Positions 43,700 to 53,266 of a DNA stretch of 64,000 bases are shown piece by piece. A model generated the notes under the pieces. The model was not told the DNA's origin. It did no database searches and saw only the letters and a list, made by a program, of their open reading frames with translations. Source of the DNA: an uncultured Paraprevotella sp. (lineage in GTDB: Bacteria > Bacteroidota > Bacteroidia > Bacteroidales > Bacteroidaceae); the NCBI GenBank assembly GCA_944321525.1, contig CALULQ010000014.1, positions 1 through 64,000 on the forward strand. Direction: 5' to 3'. A program made the translations under genes and the position numbers. Positions within the stretch are counted from its first letter, which is position 1. Each line of letters begins with the position of its first letter.

Positions 43700-45370
43700 A
43701 TGCTTAAATCTTTATTCATCCAAAACTACGCCCTCATCGACACGCTGGACATCCGCTTCGAGCCCGGATTTTCCGTCATCACCGGAGAAACCGGCGCGGG
43801 AAAGTCCATCATCCTTGGCGCCATCGGCCTGCTCCTCGGACAGCGCGCCGACAGCAAAGCCATCAAGAACGGGGCGGCCAAGTGCGTCATCGAGGCCTTC
43901 TTCGACCTCAGCGCCTACGGCATGGAGGAATTCTTCAGCCGCAACGACCTGGAATTCGACGGCCACGAGTGCATCCTGCGCCGCGAAATCACCGCCGCGG
44001 GCAAGAGCCGCGCCTTCATCAACGACACGCCGGCTTCCGTGGCCCAACTCAAAGCCTTGGGCGGCATGCTCATCGACATCCACTCGCAACACCAGAACCT
44101 GTTGCTCAACCAGGAAGACTTCCAGCTGAACGTCATCGACATCCTGGCGGGCGACAAGGAAGAGCTGCGCCAATACGGCGCCCTCTTTGCCGACTACAAG
44201 CAGGCGGAAAAGGCGCTGGCCGAAGCCCGCAAGGAGGCCGAAAGCGCACGGGAAGAGGAGGACTACATCTCCTTCCAGCTGGAACAACTGGAACAAGCCG
44301 CGCTCGAAAGCGGCGAGCAGGAACGGCTGGAACAGGAAGCCGAAACGCTCGCCCATGCCGAAGACATCAAGCAGGCCCTCTTCCAAGCCGGCAACCTGCT
44401 CGACGACGAGCGCGGCATCATAGACGCCCTGAAAGAGGCGCACCATCTGGTGGACAACCTCGGCCGCGTCTACCCCGACGCCAACGAGCTGGCCGCGCGG
44501 CTCGACTCTTGCTACATCGAGCTCAAGGACCTCTCCGGCGAAATCGCCGGACGGGCCGAACAGGTGGATTTCGACCCCGAACGCCTGCAATTCGTCAACG
44601 AAAGGCTCAACACCCTCTACGACCTGCAGCAGAAACACCGCGTGGACAGCGTGGAAGCCTTGCTGGACATACAGGAGAATTACCGCCGCAAGCTGGAAGC
44701 CATCACGCACAGCGACGAACGGCTCGACGCCCTGCAACGCCTGCGCGACGAGGCGCTGGCCCGCGCCACCGGGCAAGCCGCCCGCCTCACGGCCCTGCGC
44801 CGCAAGGCCGCCAAGCTCGCAGAGGAGCAGATGAAGGAGAAACTCATCCCGCTGGGCATCCCCAACGTGCAGTTCCGCGTGGAGCTGACCCCGAAGGCCG
44901 CACCGGACGAGACGGGAGCGGACAGAATCAACTTCCTCTTCAGCGCCAACAAGAACGGCCAGCTCCAACCCATCGCACAAGTGGCATCGGGCGGCGAGGT
45001 GGCCCGCGTCATGCTCTCGCTGAAGGCCATGATTTCGGGAGCCGTCAAACTCCCCACCATCATCTTCGACGAAATCGACACGGGCGTGTCGGGCAGCATC
45101 GCGGAGAAAATGGCCCACATCATGCGCGACATGGGCAACCACAACCGGCAAGTCATCAGCATCACCCACCTGCCGCAAATCGCCGCCATGGGCACCACGC
45201 ACTACAAGGTGTACAAGGAAGACCACGCCGAAGGCACCAGCAGCCACATCGTGCGCCTCGACGGGCAGGGCCGCGTGGAAGAAATCGCCCACATGCTGAG
45301 CGGCAGCACACTGACGGAAGCCGCCGTGAACAACGCCAAAGAACTACTCAATCACTCCAAAACTCTCTGA
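43700..45370 (+). CDS. recN: DNA repair protein RecN
   Basis: 556 residues, SMC-like ATPase of double-strand break repair. Head halves: MLKSLFIQNYALIDTLDIRFEPGFSVITGETGAGKSIIL (Walker A GETGAGKS near 29, in parts) and ASGGEVARVMLSLKAM (signature) with IIFDEIDTGVSGSIAEK (Walker B). A coiled coil spans about 150-380, with heptad-rich Glu/Ala/Lys segments (KQAEKALAEARKEAESAREEE in parts). ISITHLPQIAAMG is the H-loop. It begins 3 bp after the PorD-like gene and its stop touches the next gene, so it is in mid-operon. Together with AddAB (7-13 kb) it forms the recombination repair set of the window. Confidence 0.96.
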   Translation: MLKSLFIQNYALIDTLDIRFEPGFSVITGETGAGKSIILGAIGLLLGQRADSKAIKNGAAKCVIEAFFDLSAYGMEEFFSRNDLEFDGHECILRREITAAGKSRAFINDTPASVAQLKALGGMLIDIHSQHQNLLLNQEDFQLNVIDILAGDKEELRQYGALFADYKQAEKALAEARKEAESAREEEDYISFQLEQLEQAALESGEQERLEQEAETLAHAEDIKQALFQAGNLLDDERGIIDALKEAHHLVDNLGRVYPDANELAARLDSCYIELKDLSGEIAGRAEQVDFDPERLQFVNERLNTLYDLQQKHRVDSVEALLDIQENYRRKLEAITHSDERLDALQRLRDEALARATGQAARLTALRRKAAKLAEEQMKEKLIPLGIPNVQFRVELTPKAAPDETGADRINFLFSANKNGQLQPIAQVASGGEVARVMLSLKAMISGAVKLPTIIFDEIDTGVSGSIAEKMAHIMRDMGNHNRQVISITHLPQIAAMGTTHYKVYKEDHAEGTSSHIVRLDGQGRVEEIAHMLSGSTLTEAAVNNAKELLNHSKTL

Positions 45371-45371
45371 A

Positions 45372-47063
45372 ATGAAAAAAACGATTCTCATACTGGCCGG
45401 CCTGATGGCCTTCGGAAACTATCTGGCCGCACAGAACCCCAAGTGGTTCAAAAAAGCATCGAAAGCACAAATCACCATCGTCACCATGGACGAACAGGGG
45501 CAAATGCTGCAGTCCGGAAGCGGATTCTTCATCGGCGAAGACGGCACGGCGCTCGCCGACTACCAGCTCTTCAAGGGAGCCAGCAAGGCCAAGGTGGTCA
45601 GCGGCGAAGGAAAGGAATACGAAGTGGACGCCATCATGGGAGCCAGCTCGCTCTACGACATCGTAAAGTTCCGCGTCAGGACGGAGAAGAAGACCCCGGC
45701 ACTGGCCGTTTCCGGGCGCACGGGCGTGAAACTGGAAGAAGTCTACGTCCTGCCCTATCCCACGAAGGAGAACCACGCCTGCCTGCTCGACACGCTGCAC
45801 GACATACAGAAATTCGAAGGGCAATACGCCTACTACACCTTGGGCCGCGCGCTCGACGGCAAGTACCTCAACACGCCCGTCATGGACGAAGAGGGCGAAG
45901 TGCTGGGCATGATACAGCGCAAGGCCGACAACTCCGACGCCACGTCCTACGCCATCAGCGTGGCCTACGGGCAATCGCTGGCCACCAGCGGCATGTCGGC
46001 CGGCGACAACGACCTGAATGCCATCGGCATCCGCAAGGCCTTGCCCGCCGCACAGGACGACGCGCGCACCTTCCTCTTCATGGCGGCATCGCGGCTGGAC
46101 TCGGCCACGTATGTACGCTATCTCGACGAATACGCCACGCTGTTCCCCGAGAGCAGCGAGGCCTACACCCAGCGGGCCGACTTCTATCTGGCGCACGGCA
46201 ACTATGCCTTGGGCGAGGAGAACATGGAGCAGGCGCTCAAGGTTGACGAAAAGAAAGACGAAACCTACTATACGTACAGCCGCCTGGTCTACGAACTGAA
46301 CCTGAAACCAGGCTACGTCACCTACAAGGACTGGGACCTGAACAAGGCCCTCGCCCTGGCCGGGGAGGCCTACAAACTCAATCCCCTGCCGCTCTACACC
46401 TTGCAGGAGGGGCACATCCTCTACGCGCTCAAGGACTACGAGCAGGCCGCCGGGAAATACACCTCCTTGAGCCAGACCAACATGCGCTCGGCCGACATCT
46501 TCCTCTACGCCGCGCAGTGCAAGCGCATGGCCGGGGCCGACACGCTGCAAATCCTGGCCCTCCAGGACAGCGCCGTGGCTTGCTTCGACAAGCCCTACAC
46601 CCGCGAGGCCGGCCCCGCACTGCTGGAGCGCGCCTCCACCCTGCTCTCGCTGGGCCGGTATCGCGAAGCCGTGGTGGACATGAACGACTACGAGCACCTG
46701 ATGGGCAATGAGCTGAACGCCAACTTCTACTATCAGCGCGAGCAGGCCGAAATGCAGTGCCGCATGTTCCAGCAGGCCATGGACGACATCGACCGCGCCA
46801 TACGCATGGACGGCGACGAACCGCTCTACCACGCCGAACGCGCCGTGGTGCTCTACCGCATAGGCGAACCGGCCGAGGCCGCCAAGGCCGCCCAACGGAG
46901 CGTGGAACTGGACCCCGACTATGCCGAGGGCTACCGCCTGATGGGCCTCTGCCAAATCAGCGCGAAGCAGCGCGAGGAAGGGCTGGCCAACCTGCGGAAG
47001 GCCGCCCAGATGGGCGACGAGGCGGCCAAGGAACTGTTGGCTGAAGAAGAGGGGAAGCAGTAA
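45372..47063 (+). CDS. Secreted TPR protein with degenerate trypsin-like domain
   Basis: 563 residues. Signal peptide MKKTILILAGLMAFGNYLAAQ. Residues about 25-200 follow a trypsin/HtrA-like fold: GSGFFIGEDGTALADYQLFKGASKAKV occupies the place of the 'GSGF-I…G-ILT-HVV' strand pair, but the catalytic His is absent (ADYQLF). NTPVMDEEGEVLGMI stands where GNSGGPL would be, so the Ser is missing too. From about 215 on there are TPR repeats (AYTQRADFYLAHGNYALGEENMEQAL; ADIFLYAAQCKRMAG; AERAVVLYRIGEPAEAAKAAQRSVELDPDYAEGY in parts). A scaffold role in the periplasm is inferred. A strong terminator at 47155 ends the operon. Confidence 0.85.
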   Translation: MKKTILILAGLMAFGNYLAAQNPKWFKKASKAQITIVTMDEQGQMLQSGSGFFIGEDGTALADYQLFKGASKAKVVSGEGKEYEVDAIMGASSLYDIVKFRVRTEKKTPALAVSGRTGVKLEEVYVLPYPTKENHACLLDTLHDIQKFEGQYAYYTLGRALDGKYLNTPVMDEEGEVLGMIQRKADNSDATSYAISVAYGQSLATSGMSAGDNDLNAIGIRKALPAAQDDARTFLFMAASRLDSATYVRYLDEYATLFPESSEAYTQRADFYLAHGNYALGEENMEQALKVDEKKDETYYTYSRLVYELNLKPGYVTYKDWDLNKALALAGEAYKLNPLPLYTLQEGHILYALKDYEQAAGKYTSLSQTNMRSADIFLYAAQCKRMAGADTLQILALQDSAVACFDKPYTREAGPALLERASTLLSLGRYREAVVDMNDYEHLMGNELNANFYYQREQAEMQCRMFQQAMDDIDRAIRMDGDEPLYHAERAVVLYRIGEPAEAAKAAQRSVELDPDYAEGYRLMGLCQISAKQREEGLANLRKAAQMGDEAAKELLAEEEGKQ

Positions 47064-47154
47064 CGGACTGCCATATAGCCCCGTTGTCCAAGCCGTCCCC
47101 CCACGGCGGAAACAAACACATAGCGACCGCATCGCCCTCAAGCGGCGCGGTCAT

Positions 47155-47218
47155 GCCCCGCGGGGAAGTTGCAAAGACCGTCTTGAAGGCCTTGACAACT
47201 TCCCCGCGGGGCTTTTTT
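47155..47218 (+). terminator. Strong Rho-independent terminator
   Basis: Perfect 17-bp stem GCCCCGCGGGGAAGTTG (47155-47171) / CAACTTCCCCGCGGGGC (47196-47212) followed by six T. It ends the dnaN-to-TPR gene run. Confidence 0.93.
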
Positions 47219-47644
47219 AATGATTCATCCAAAGACTTGTCCCATGCGCGCAAGCGCCCCTTCGCAAATCAAATCTGTCAGACGGAGAAGGAGGGCATGG
47301 CTCCGTCATGCCGGGAAACGTGGGGCGGGCATGCTTGTCGGCATCGCCTTCCTGCAGCATCAACTCCCCACCTGCCCCCTTAACGGTCCCCACCCCGTTC
47401 CGGCGAGTTGGCAACTTGCCGTGGCCAGACACAGGGAGCTACGGCCCGATGAAGCGTACCGCCTCACGGGCCGCGGCAAGAAGAGGAAAATGGCTTACAA
47501 GAACAGGAACGGGGCTTTATCGGACTGAAGATGTCCACATTCTGCAGCCCTTGGTGATGCCCCCGAGAGAGCGGAATGCCTCCGGGCGTCTTTCTCTCTT
47601 CGCCCTTCCCCAAAAACGCGGACGGGCTACCGCAGTCGCGGATT

Positions 47645-47706
47645 GTACTTTCCGCAAGGTACTCGAGTACTCTGCGGAGAGTACTCGAGTGCTTGCCGCA
47701 GAGTAC
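47645..47706. repeat. Modular GTAC palindrome, copy 6 (three units)
   Basis: Units at 47645-47662 (GTACTTTCCGCAAGGTAC), 47667-47684 (GTACTCTGCGGAGAGTAC) and 47689-47706 (GTGCTTGCCGCAGAGTAC), all joined by TCGA. Flanks GCGGATT before and GCCGACG after match the family. Confidence 0.9.
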
Positions 47707-47838
47707 GCCGACGCGCTCCGCAGGGCCTTGCCCCCTCTCCTGCACGCCTCCCCCGTCCCGACAGCCCGGTTAACGCCTCCAATGCGTTAAATAATGTTTA
47801 TGTATACGCATTTTCTATTCGAATCGCTTTCATTCTAA

Positions 47839-47870
47839 AGTTTTAGTATTACATTTGCAGTATTAAAACT
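47839..47870 (+). promoter_or_regulatory. Promoter and inverted-repeat operator of the BlaI-type gene
   Basis: AGTTTTA (47839-47845) and TAAAACT (47864-47870) are inverted arms around the -7 box TACATTTGC (47850-47858). The ATG follows at 47879. Such a palindrome over the promoter suits binding by the BlaI-type repressor itself. Confidence 0.65.
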
Positions 47871-47878
47871 ACAAGAAT

Positions 47879-48256
47879 ATGAAAAAGGACAATTCTCTGA
47901 CAAAATCCGAATTCCAAGTCATGGAGGCCTTGTGGAGCCTGCCGAACCAGAAAGGCTTCATCCCCGACATCATCAAAGCCTACCCCGACCCCAAACCGGC
48001 CTACACCACCATGTCCACCTTCCTGAAGATTCTCAAGGAGAAGGGCTACGTCAAGTCGGAAGTGTTGGGCAAGATGCTCTACTACACCGCCCTGGTGAAG
48101 CGCGACGACTACACGCGCACCTACATGACGGAAGTCAAGAACAAATTCTTCGGCGGCTCGCTCGCCTCCCTCGTCAGTTTCTTCGCCGAACGGGAGAAAC
48201 TGAGCCAGGAAGAGGTGGACCAACTCGTGGACATCATCAAGAAAGGCAAAAAGTAA
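47879..48256 (+). CDS. BlaI/MecI/CopY-family transcriptional repressor
   Basis: 125 residues. The N-terminal winged helix (about 5-75: LTKSEFQVMEALWSLPNQKGFIPDIIKAY, then TTMSTFLKILKEKGYVKSE with Thr/Ser helix, in parts) is typical of BlaI/MecI. The C-terminal helices serve for dimerization (FFGGSLASLVSFFAEREKLSQEEVDQLVDII). It is encoded 18 bp before an M56 metallopeptidase, the BlaR1/MecR1-like partner that would cleave it in response to a signal. An inverted-repeat operator lies over its own promoter. No beta-lactamase or penicillin-binding protein gene is nearby. Confidence 0.94.
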   Translation: MKKDNSLTKSEFQVMEALWSLPNQKGFIPDIIKAYPDPKPAYTTMSTFLKILKEKGYVKSEVLGKMLYYTALVKRDDYTRTYMTEVKNKFFGGSLASLVSFFAEREKLSQEEVDQLVDIIKKGKK

Positions 48257-48274
48257 CCCCCAAATCTCCAAGCC

Positions 48275-50059
48275 ATGAACCCTACATTCCTCAACGACCT
48301 GCAGCTCGACGCGGGCTTCTATCCGCTCGCTTCACTGCTCACCGGTGCCGTGCTCTACGCCCTCTACCGGCTCTTCGTCCGCATGCGGTGCCGCAGCCGG
48401 CAGGCACAGGCCTTCCTGACCTTCGGGATATGCCTCATGACCGCCTCCCTCTTCTTCCGGCTGACGGTGTGGACCGACGCGCCCGCGGCCGCCACGGCCG
48501 TGGAAACCGGAAAGGCCGACGCGGCGCTGACCACCACGGCCGGCAGCGCCGGGGCTGAAAGCGGACCGGGCTTCACCGAACGCTTCCTGGACGCCATCGC
48601 CGTGGCATGGGACTACACCTGCTCCCACTCCTCGCTGGTCTACGCCGCAGGCTTTGCCCTGCTCTTCCTCTTCATGGCCGTGCAGTTGCTCCAACTGGGG
48701 CGCATCCGCCGCAAATCCATGCCGGACAGCCGCAGGGGCGCCATCCGCGTCTTCCAAAGCCCCTACGACGTGCCATTCTCCTTTGGCTACAACATCTTCT
48801 TGCCCGGCAGCATCGAGGGGCGGCAGCGCGACTTCGTGCTGGCGCACGAGGAAAGCCACATCTGGCACCGCCACTTCCACAAGCTCCTCATCCTGCAGTG
48901 CCTGACCATCGTCAATTGGTTCAACCCCTTTGCCTACCTGATTTTCCGCGCCATCAAGGAACTGCAGGAAATGGAGGTGGACCGCGACGTGATAGACAAC
49001 GGCTTCGACCGCGAACAATATCAAATCAACCTTGTGCTCACCTGCACGGAGCACAAAGAGTGGATCTGGACGCAGTCCAACTACAACTATTCTTCGCTGA
49101 AGGAGAGAATCCTCTTCATGAACAAGAGCGTCAAGGGATTCAGAAGCGGGGTCCTGGTCTTCGCCGCCGGATTCTGCTTCGCCGCCCTCCTCGGCCTCAT
49201 CGGCATGCAAACCCTGCCGCGGCCGGCCCAAGCGGCGACCACCGGTCCCGATGCCGCGGGGCCGGAGAGCATCAACCCTCTCAACAAGGAAATTTTCAAC
49301 GCCCCGCCCACGGCCCGGCGGTTCGTCCCCCTGCGCGGATACAACGCCCGCGGCGGCTGTTGGTACAGGCACTTCAGCGGCGATTCGGCCTATCTCCACC
49401 ACAAGCGAATAGCAATTTCTGACTACAAGTTCTTTGGCCACAGCGCCACACTGACCGTCTCCCTCCGCGGACGGGGGCAGGAAGTCGGCGGCATGACCAT
49501 CGAAGGGGCCACGGCCAACTACATCCAGCTGTCGGACACGCTGGCGTGGGAAGGCGGCAACTTCCGGCTGCGCCGTTGGGCCGACTCCCGGCACTTCGAC
49601 GACACGTGGAAGGACGTCCATCAGCTCGTGCCCTTCATCCCCTCGCAGTGGAAAACGGAAACATGGGAACGCATCACCCCGCCCGAACACGTGAAGAGCA
49701 TCTTCCGGCCCTGCCGGGAATGCCTGGAGCGCGACGACAGGCTGAAAGGCGTGTGGAAGCAGGAAACCGACAAGGGTACGCTCTACAACTTCTTCGGCAA
49801 GGATCGCTATGTCTACCTGAGATTCACGCCCGTCGACCCGGAAAACTTGTCCTATAGGCTATGGGGCAGTTGCGCAGAATTTTGGAATCATGGCGACTCC
49901 ATCATATCCAAATTTTTTCTGGGTCTCAGAATACACTGGATTGACGAAAACAGTTTCCAAAGCGTAAACATCGACACGGGGCAGCCGGCGGGCATCTACA
50001 CCCGCGTAGAGATGCCGGATTTCTTCCGCAAGATACTCGAGGGCAGCGGGTTGTGGTGA
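48275..50059 (+). CDS. M56-family (BlaR1-like) membrane metallopeptidase
   Basis: 594 residues. Three N-terminal TM segments (about 15-30, 45-62, 115-142) precede the zinc protease domain: LAHEESHIWHRHF with H191 E192 … H195, WFNPFAYLIFRAIKELQEMEVDRDV (third ligand E232 or E234), and a fourth TM near 286-310. The C-terminal 280 residues are extracytoplasmic and lack the penicillin-binding motifs of BlaR1, so the signal sensed is not a beta-lactam by sequence. The terminus (WGSCAEFWNHGD…) matches nothing I recognise. It likely cleaves the BlaI-type repressor on sensing an envelope signal. Confidence 0.9.
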   Translation: MNPTFLNDLQLDAGFYPLASLLTGAVLYALYRLFVRMRCRSRQAQAFLTFGICLMTASLFFRLTVWTDAPAAATAVETGKADAALTTTAGSAGAESGPGFTERFLDAIAVAWDYTCSHSSLVYAAGFALLFLFMAVQLLQLGRIRRKSMPDSRRGAIRVFQSPYDVPFSFGYNIFLPGSIEGRQRDFVLAHEESHIWHRHFHKLLILQCLTIVNWFNPFAYLIFRAIKELQEMEVDRDVIDNGFDREQYQINLVLTCTEHKEWIWTQSNYNYSSLKERILFMNKSVKGFRSGVLVFAAGFCFAALLGLIGMQTLPRPAQAATTGPDAAGPESINPLNKEIFNAPPTARRFVPLRGYNARGGCWYRHFSGDSAYLHHKRIAISDYKFFGHSATLTVSLRGRGQEVGGMTIEGATANYIQLSDTLAWEGGNFRLRRWADSRHFDDTWKDVHQLVPFIPSQWKTETWERITPPEHVKSIFRPCRECLERDDRLKGVWKQETDKGTLYNFFGKDRYVYLRFTPVDPENLSYRLWGSCAEFWNHGDSIISKFFLGLRIHWIDENSFQSVNIDTGQPAGIYTRVEMPDFFRKILEGSGLW

Positions 50060-50386
50060 CCGCGCCTGCCCCACCCTTCATTCCATAAAGACTCAACATC
50101 AACCCCTGCATCGGGAGTTGCCGGACACGCTCCGGCAGCTCCCCAGGGAATCCTCGTACCTAAACGAAACAGCCATGAAACCTTCGAAAGTCAAGAAAAC
50201 AGCCACAATCATCATCCCTGCACCGGGCATTGCTCCACGCGATACTTTTGTGTAAAAATTGCCCTGCTGTGAAAGAAATACACTTTTGTGTCAGGCCTTT
50301 TAAAAGTCCTTTCCTTACATTTGACGGTGCAACGGAGCAAGGGATGACGAAAGAAAACTGAAATATTAATCTTTAAATATAGGACT
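50060..50386. other. Intergenic region before the outer membrane protein gene
   Basis: A hairpin, GGGAGTTGCCGGA (50113-50125) / TCCGGCAGCTCCC (50131-50143), sits 54 nt after the M56 stop and may end the transcript; there is no U-tract. A direct repeat ACTTTTGTGT occurs at 50234-50243 and 50281-50290. A 26-codon open frame at 50174-50254 (MKPSKVKKTATIII…) has no supporting context. Confidence 0.6.
50316..50323 (+). promoter_or_regulatory. Putative promoter -7 box of the outer membrane protein gene
   Basis: TACATTTG matches TAnnTTTG, 63 nt before the ATG. The core TTACATTTG is shared with the BlaI-type gene's -7 region, but this may be only the promoter motif. Confidence 0.45.
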
Positions 50387-53236
50387 ATGAACAAAATGAA
50401 GAAACTCTGGTGGACCATGTTCGTGCTCTGCTTCTGCTGCACAGGGGCATCCGCGCAGAAGACCATCGATCTTGTGGGAGACATCATAGACGAATTTTTG
50501 AATGTCCCGCTTACAGGCGTGAAAATATCTGTGCTGAATCCGGAGGACAGCACCGTGGTGGTAGACTCGGCCAATATCAGCCATGTGGTGGACCGGAACG
50601 GCAAGTTGCTGCAAGTGGTATTCTCTGCTCCCGTAAAGGCGGAGAAGCGCGACTATCTTGTGCGAGCCACGCGTGCGGGCTACAATGAGGTGTGGCAACC
50701 GATTACCATACATAATCCCGATTTGATAGACAAAGTCCGCGTTCCGACTATCAAATTGCGCAAAGAACGTGAACTTGCCTTGAATGAGGTGAAAGTGACG
50801 GCCACCAAGGTGAAGATGTACTACAAGGGCGACACGCTGGTCTACGACGCTGACGCCTTCAAGCTTCCCGACGGTTCCATGCTCGACGCCCTCATCCGGC
50901 AGCTTCCGGGCGTGACGCTGAACGATGCCGGGGAGATTTTCGTGAACGGCAGGAAGGTGGACGAACTGCTGCTCGGTTCGCGCACCTTTTTCCGGGGCAA
51001 CAACAAGGTGTTGATGGAGAACCTGCCTTATTATACGGTGAAGAACCTGAAAGTTTATGAGAAGCAGACTGATAAAAGTGAAGTGCTGGGCTACGACGTA
51101 GAGCCCCGCCGCTTCGTGATGGACGTGAACCTGCGTCCGGAATATAGCCAAGGCTACATCGCCAATGTGGAGGCGGCCGGAGGAACGGAAGAGCGCTGGC
51201 TGGGCCGCGGCTTCCTGCTGGGATTCACCGACCGGTGGCGGTATTCACTGCTGGCCAATCTCAACAACGTGAACGAAACGCGCCATGTGGGAGAACAGGG
51301 GCACTGGACGCCGGCCCGCATGCCGCAGTCCATGATTACCACCCGCAGTGTGGCCACCGACCTGGACTACCAGTCGAAAGACAAGAAGACGTCGAACACC
51401 TTCAATGCCGACTTCACTTCTACGTCCAACCGGCAAGACATGCGCCAGCGTTACGAGCAGTTCCTCGAAGGCAATACGCCGGTTTCATTCACCGAGTCGG
51501 CAAACCGTTCGGGTAACAGGCGTCTGAACCTGCACAACAGTCTGAGTTTGAAAAAGAACTATTATTTCAGCATGTCTGCGGATTTCAATTACGCCAACCG
51601 TGACGGTTCTTCCCATTCGGCCTTCCAACAATGGAACGACACACTGGCAGCTGACATGCGCACCGTGGGAATGAGCGAAGGAAAGCAGATAAACGGACAA
51701 GTACAAATGGACCTGTCTTTCAATGTGGGACATCGAAAAGGACAACAGGGGGAGCAACAAGGTTACGACTACTGGAAACAAAACATGTCTTTCAGCCTCC
51801 ACGTCTTCCACGAGAACAACCAAGCGGAACAGGCCGGACGTTACACCACCCGTCAATATTCCATGCCGTCGCAAGAGCTGCGCCACAATGCCAACGATTA
51901 TGAGAACAAAAACACATGGGGACTGTTTTCAATGAGATACGACGCCAACAATGATAAGCGTCTAAGTGTAATCTTAGGGAACACTACATATTTCATTGCC
52001 CAGAATACTCATGACTACCTTTATCATCCCGACACGCTGATGCTCGCTTCGCAACTGGACGCACTGTCCGCCATCACCGACCCCGGCAACTCCTATCGGG
52101 GACAGTTCAACGTGGTGGACAACAGCTTCAGCATTACCCTCTGTACCAATGACACATACAGAATCAGTCCGGAACTTCCCTACCTTATCCATTACTCCCC
52201 TTGGAGAATCAACGTAGACTTCACTGTCCGTCATGACGGACTTGATTACCAGCGCGGGCTTATTGACACGCTAATTAGCAAAAATAGTTTTTTTGTCAAT
52301 CCATCCCTTTCCTATCGCTACATGTCGGAAAATGGCAAGCGTGATTTCCGGTTGGACATCAACCATACGCGTTCCTCTGTTTATCTGTACGACCTCATAA
52401 ACTACCGCGACGACAGCGCGCCGCTCGTGATAAAGCTCGGCAACCCGCACCTGAAAGGCAATGCGTCGTCCACGCTCAGCGCCGACTACACCGACCGCAC
52501 GGGAAGGCACATGCAGCAATACCACTTCGGTGCAGCGTTCAACTACCGCCACCGCAGCGTGGCGCAGTCCGTCACCTACGACCCGGTGAGCGGCGTCTAC
52601 ACCTACAAGCCCATGAACGTGAGCGGCGCCTACACCGTGGGCGGCAAGGCGGACTTCTCGCGCGGGCTGGACAAGAACAACCGCTGGACCTTCCAGACCA
52701 ATGCCGACGCCACCTTGGACCATGCCGTGGACCACGCCATGTTCGCGGGCGAGACGGAAAGCCACGAGAACATCGTAAACACGCTGACCTTGCACGACAA
52801 TACCTATATACAATATAGCAAAGGGTCGTTCAACGTGCGCGCCACGGGCGACATCACCTGGCGACGGAGCGAAGGCCGGATGTACGACTTCTCCCGTCTC
52901 AGCGCCCTGGATTACCGCTACGGCCTCTCGGCCCGCTACACCCTGCCCCGCCTGAAGACCACCCTCTCGGCCGACGGGACGATGTACAGCCGCCGCGGAT
53001 ACGGCAGCGCGGACCTGAACACCGACGACTTCGTGCTCAACGCCTCGCTCAGCCAGCCCTTCCTGAAGGGTAAACTCATCGCAAGGATAGAAGCCTTCGA
53101 CCTGCTGCACCAGCTCTCCTCCACGCAATACTCGGTCAACGCCCAGGGACGCACCGAGACGTGGTACCGATCGCTGCCCCACTACGTGATGTTCCACCTC
53201 GTCTACCATTGGAACCGTAACCCGAAGAGGCAATAA
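50387..53236 (+). CDS. Outer membrane beta-barrel protein, TonB-receptor-like
   Basis: 949 residues with a signal peptide (LWWTMFVLCFCCTGASAQ). Residues about 25-125 form a carboxypeptidase-regulatory-like beta domain (LVGDIIDEFLNVPLTGVKISVLNPEDS in parts). Residues about 140-235 resemble a TonB-dependent receptor plug (YDADAFKLPDGSMLDALIRQLPGVTLNDAGEIFVNGRKV in parts; FRGNNKVLMENLPYYTVKNLKVYEKQT). The rest is a 22-strand-type barrel, ending in an aromatic strand (VMFHLVYHWNRN). No SusD partner is encoded, and there is no TonB-box evidence, so it belongs to the 'outer membrane beta-barrel family' often found alone. It may be controlled with the BlaI/M56 pair upstream. The substrate is unknown. 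Confidence 0.88.
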   Translation: MNKMKKLWWTMFVLCFCCTGASAQKTIDLVGDIIDEFLNVPLTGVKISVLNPEDSTVVVDSANISHVVDRNGKLLQVVFSAPVKAEKRDYLVRATRAGYNEVWQPITIHNPDLIDKVRVPTIKLRKERELALNEVKVTATKVKMYYKGDTLVYDADAFKLPDGSMLDALIRQLPGVTLNDAGEIFVNGRKVDELLLGSRTFFRGNNKVLMENLPYYTVKNLKVYEKQTDKSEVLGYDVEPRRFVMDVNLRPEYSQGYIANVEAAGGTEERWLGRGFLLGFTDRWRYSLLANLNNVNETRHVGEQGHWTPARMPQSMITTRSVATDLDYQSKDKKTSNTFNADFTSTSNRQDMRQRYEQFLEGNTPVSFTESANRSGNRRLNLHNSLSLKKNYYFSMSADFNYANRDGSSHSAFQQWNDTLAADMRTVGMSEGKQINGQVQMDLSFNVGHRKGQQGEQQGYDYWKQNMSFSLHVFHENNQAEQAGRYTTRQYSMPSQELRHNANDYENKNTWGLFSMRYDANNDKRLSVILGNTTYFIAQNTHDYLYHPDTLMLASQLDALSAITDPGNSYRGQFNVVDNSFSITLCTNDTYRISPELPYLIHYSPWRINVDFTVRHDGLDYQRGLIDTLISKNSFFVNPSLSYRYMSENGKRDFRLDINHTRSSVYLYDLINYRDDSAPLVIKLGNPHLKGNASSTLSADYTDRTGRHMQQYHFGAAFNYRHRSVAQSVTYDPVSGVYTYKPMNVSGAYTVGGKADFSRGLDKNNRWTFQTNADATLDHAVDHAMFAGETESHENIVNTLTLHDNTYIQYSKGSFNVRATGDITWRRSEGRMYDFSRLSALDYRYGLSARYTLPRLKTTLSADGTMYSRRGYGSADLNTDDFVLNASLSQPFLKGKLIARIEAFDLLHQLSSTQYSVNAQGRTETWYRSLPHYVMFHLVYHWNRNPKRQ

Positions 53237-53266
53237 CCTAAATCAAACGCTGTTTTTCATTTCCTT

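Larger units (their letters stand above)
47064..47878. other. 815-bp intergenic region with terminator and palindrome copy 6
   Basis: Holds the recN-operon terminator (47155-47218), modular palindrome copy 6 (47645-47706) and the blaI-type operator/promoter (47839-47870). Between 47220 and 47640 there are only weak stem-loops and open frames without recognisable domains; nothing more can be supported. The stretch may be decayed sequence. Confidence 0.6.

Noticed and set aside
47220..47528. 102-codon open frame after the recN-operon terminator
   Set aside because: Arg-rich, no motif, no promoter; it overlaps sequence that looks decayed.
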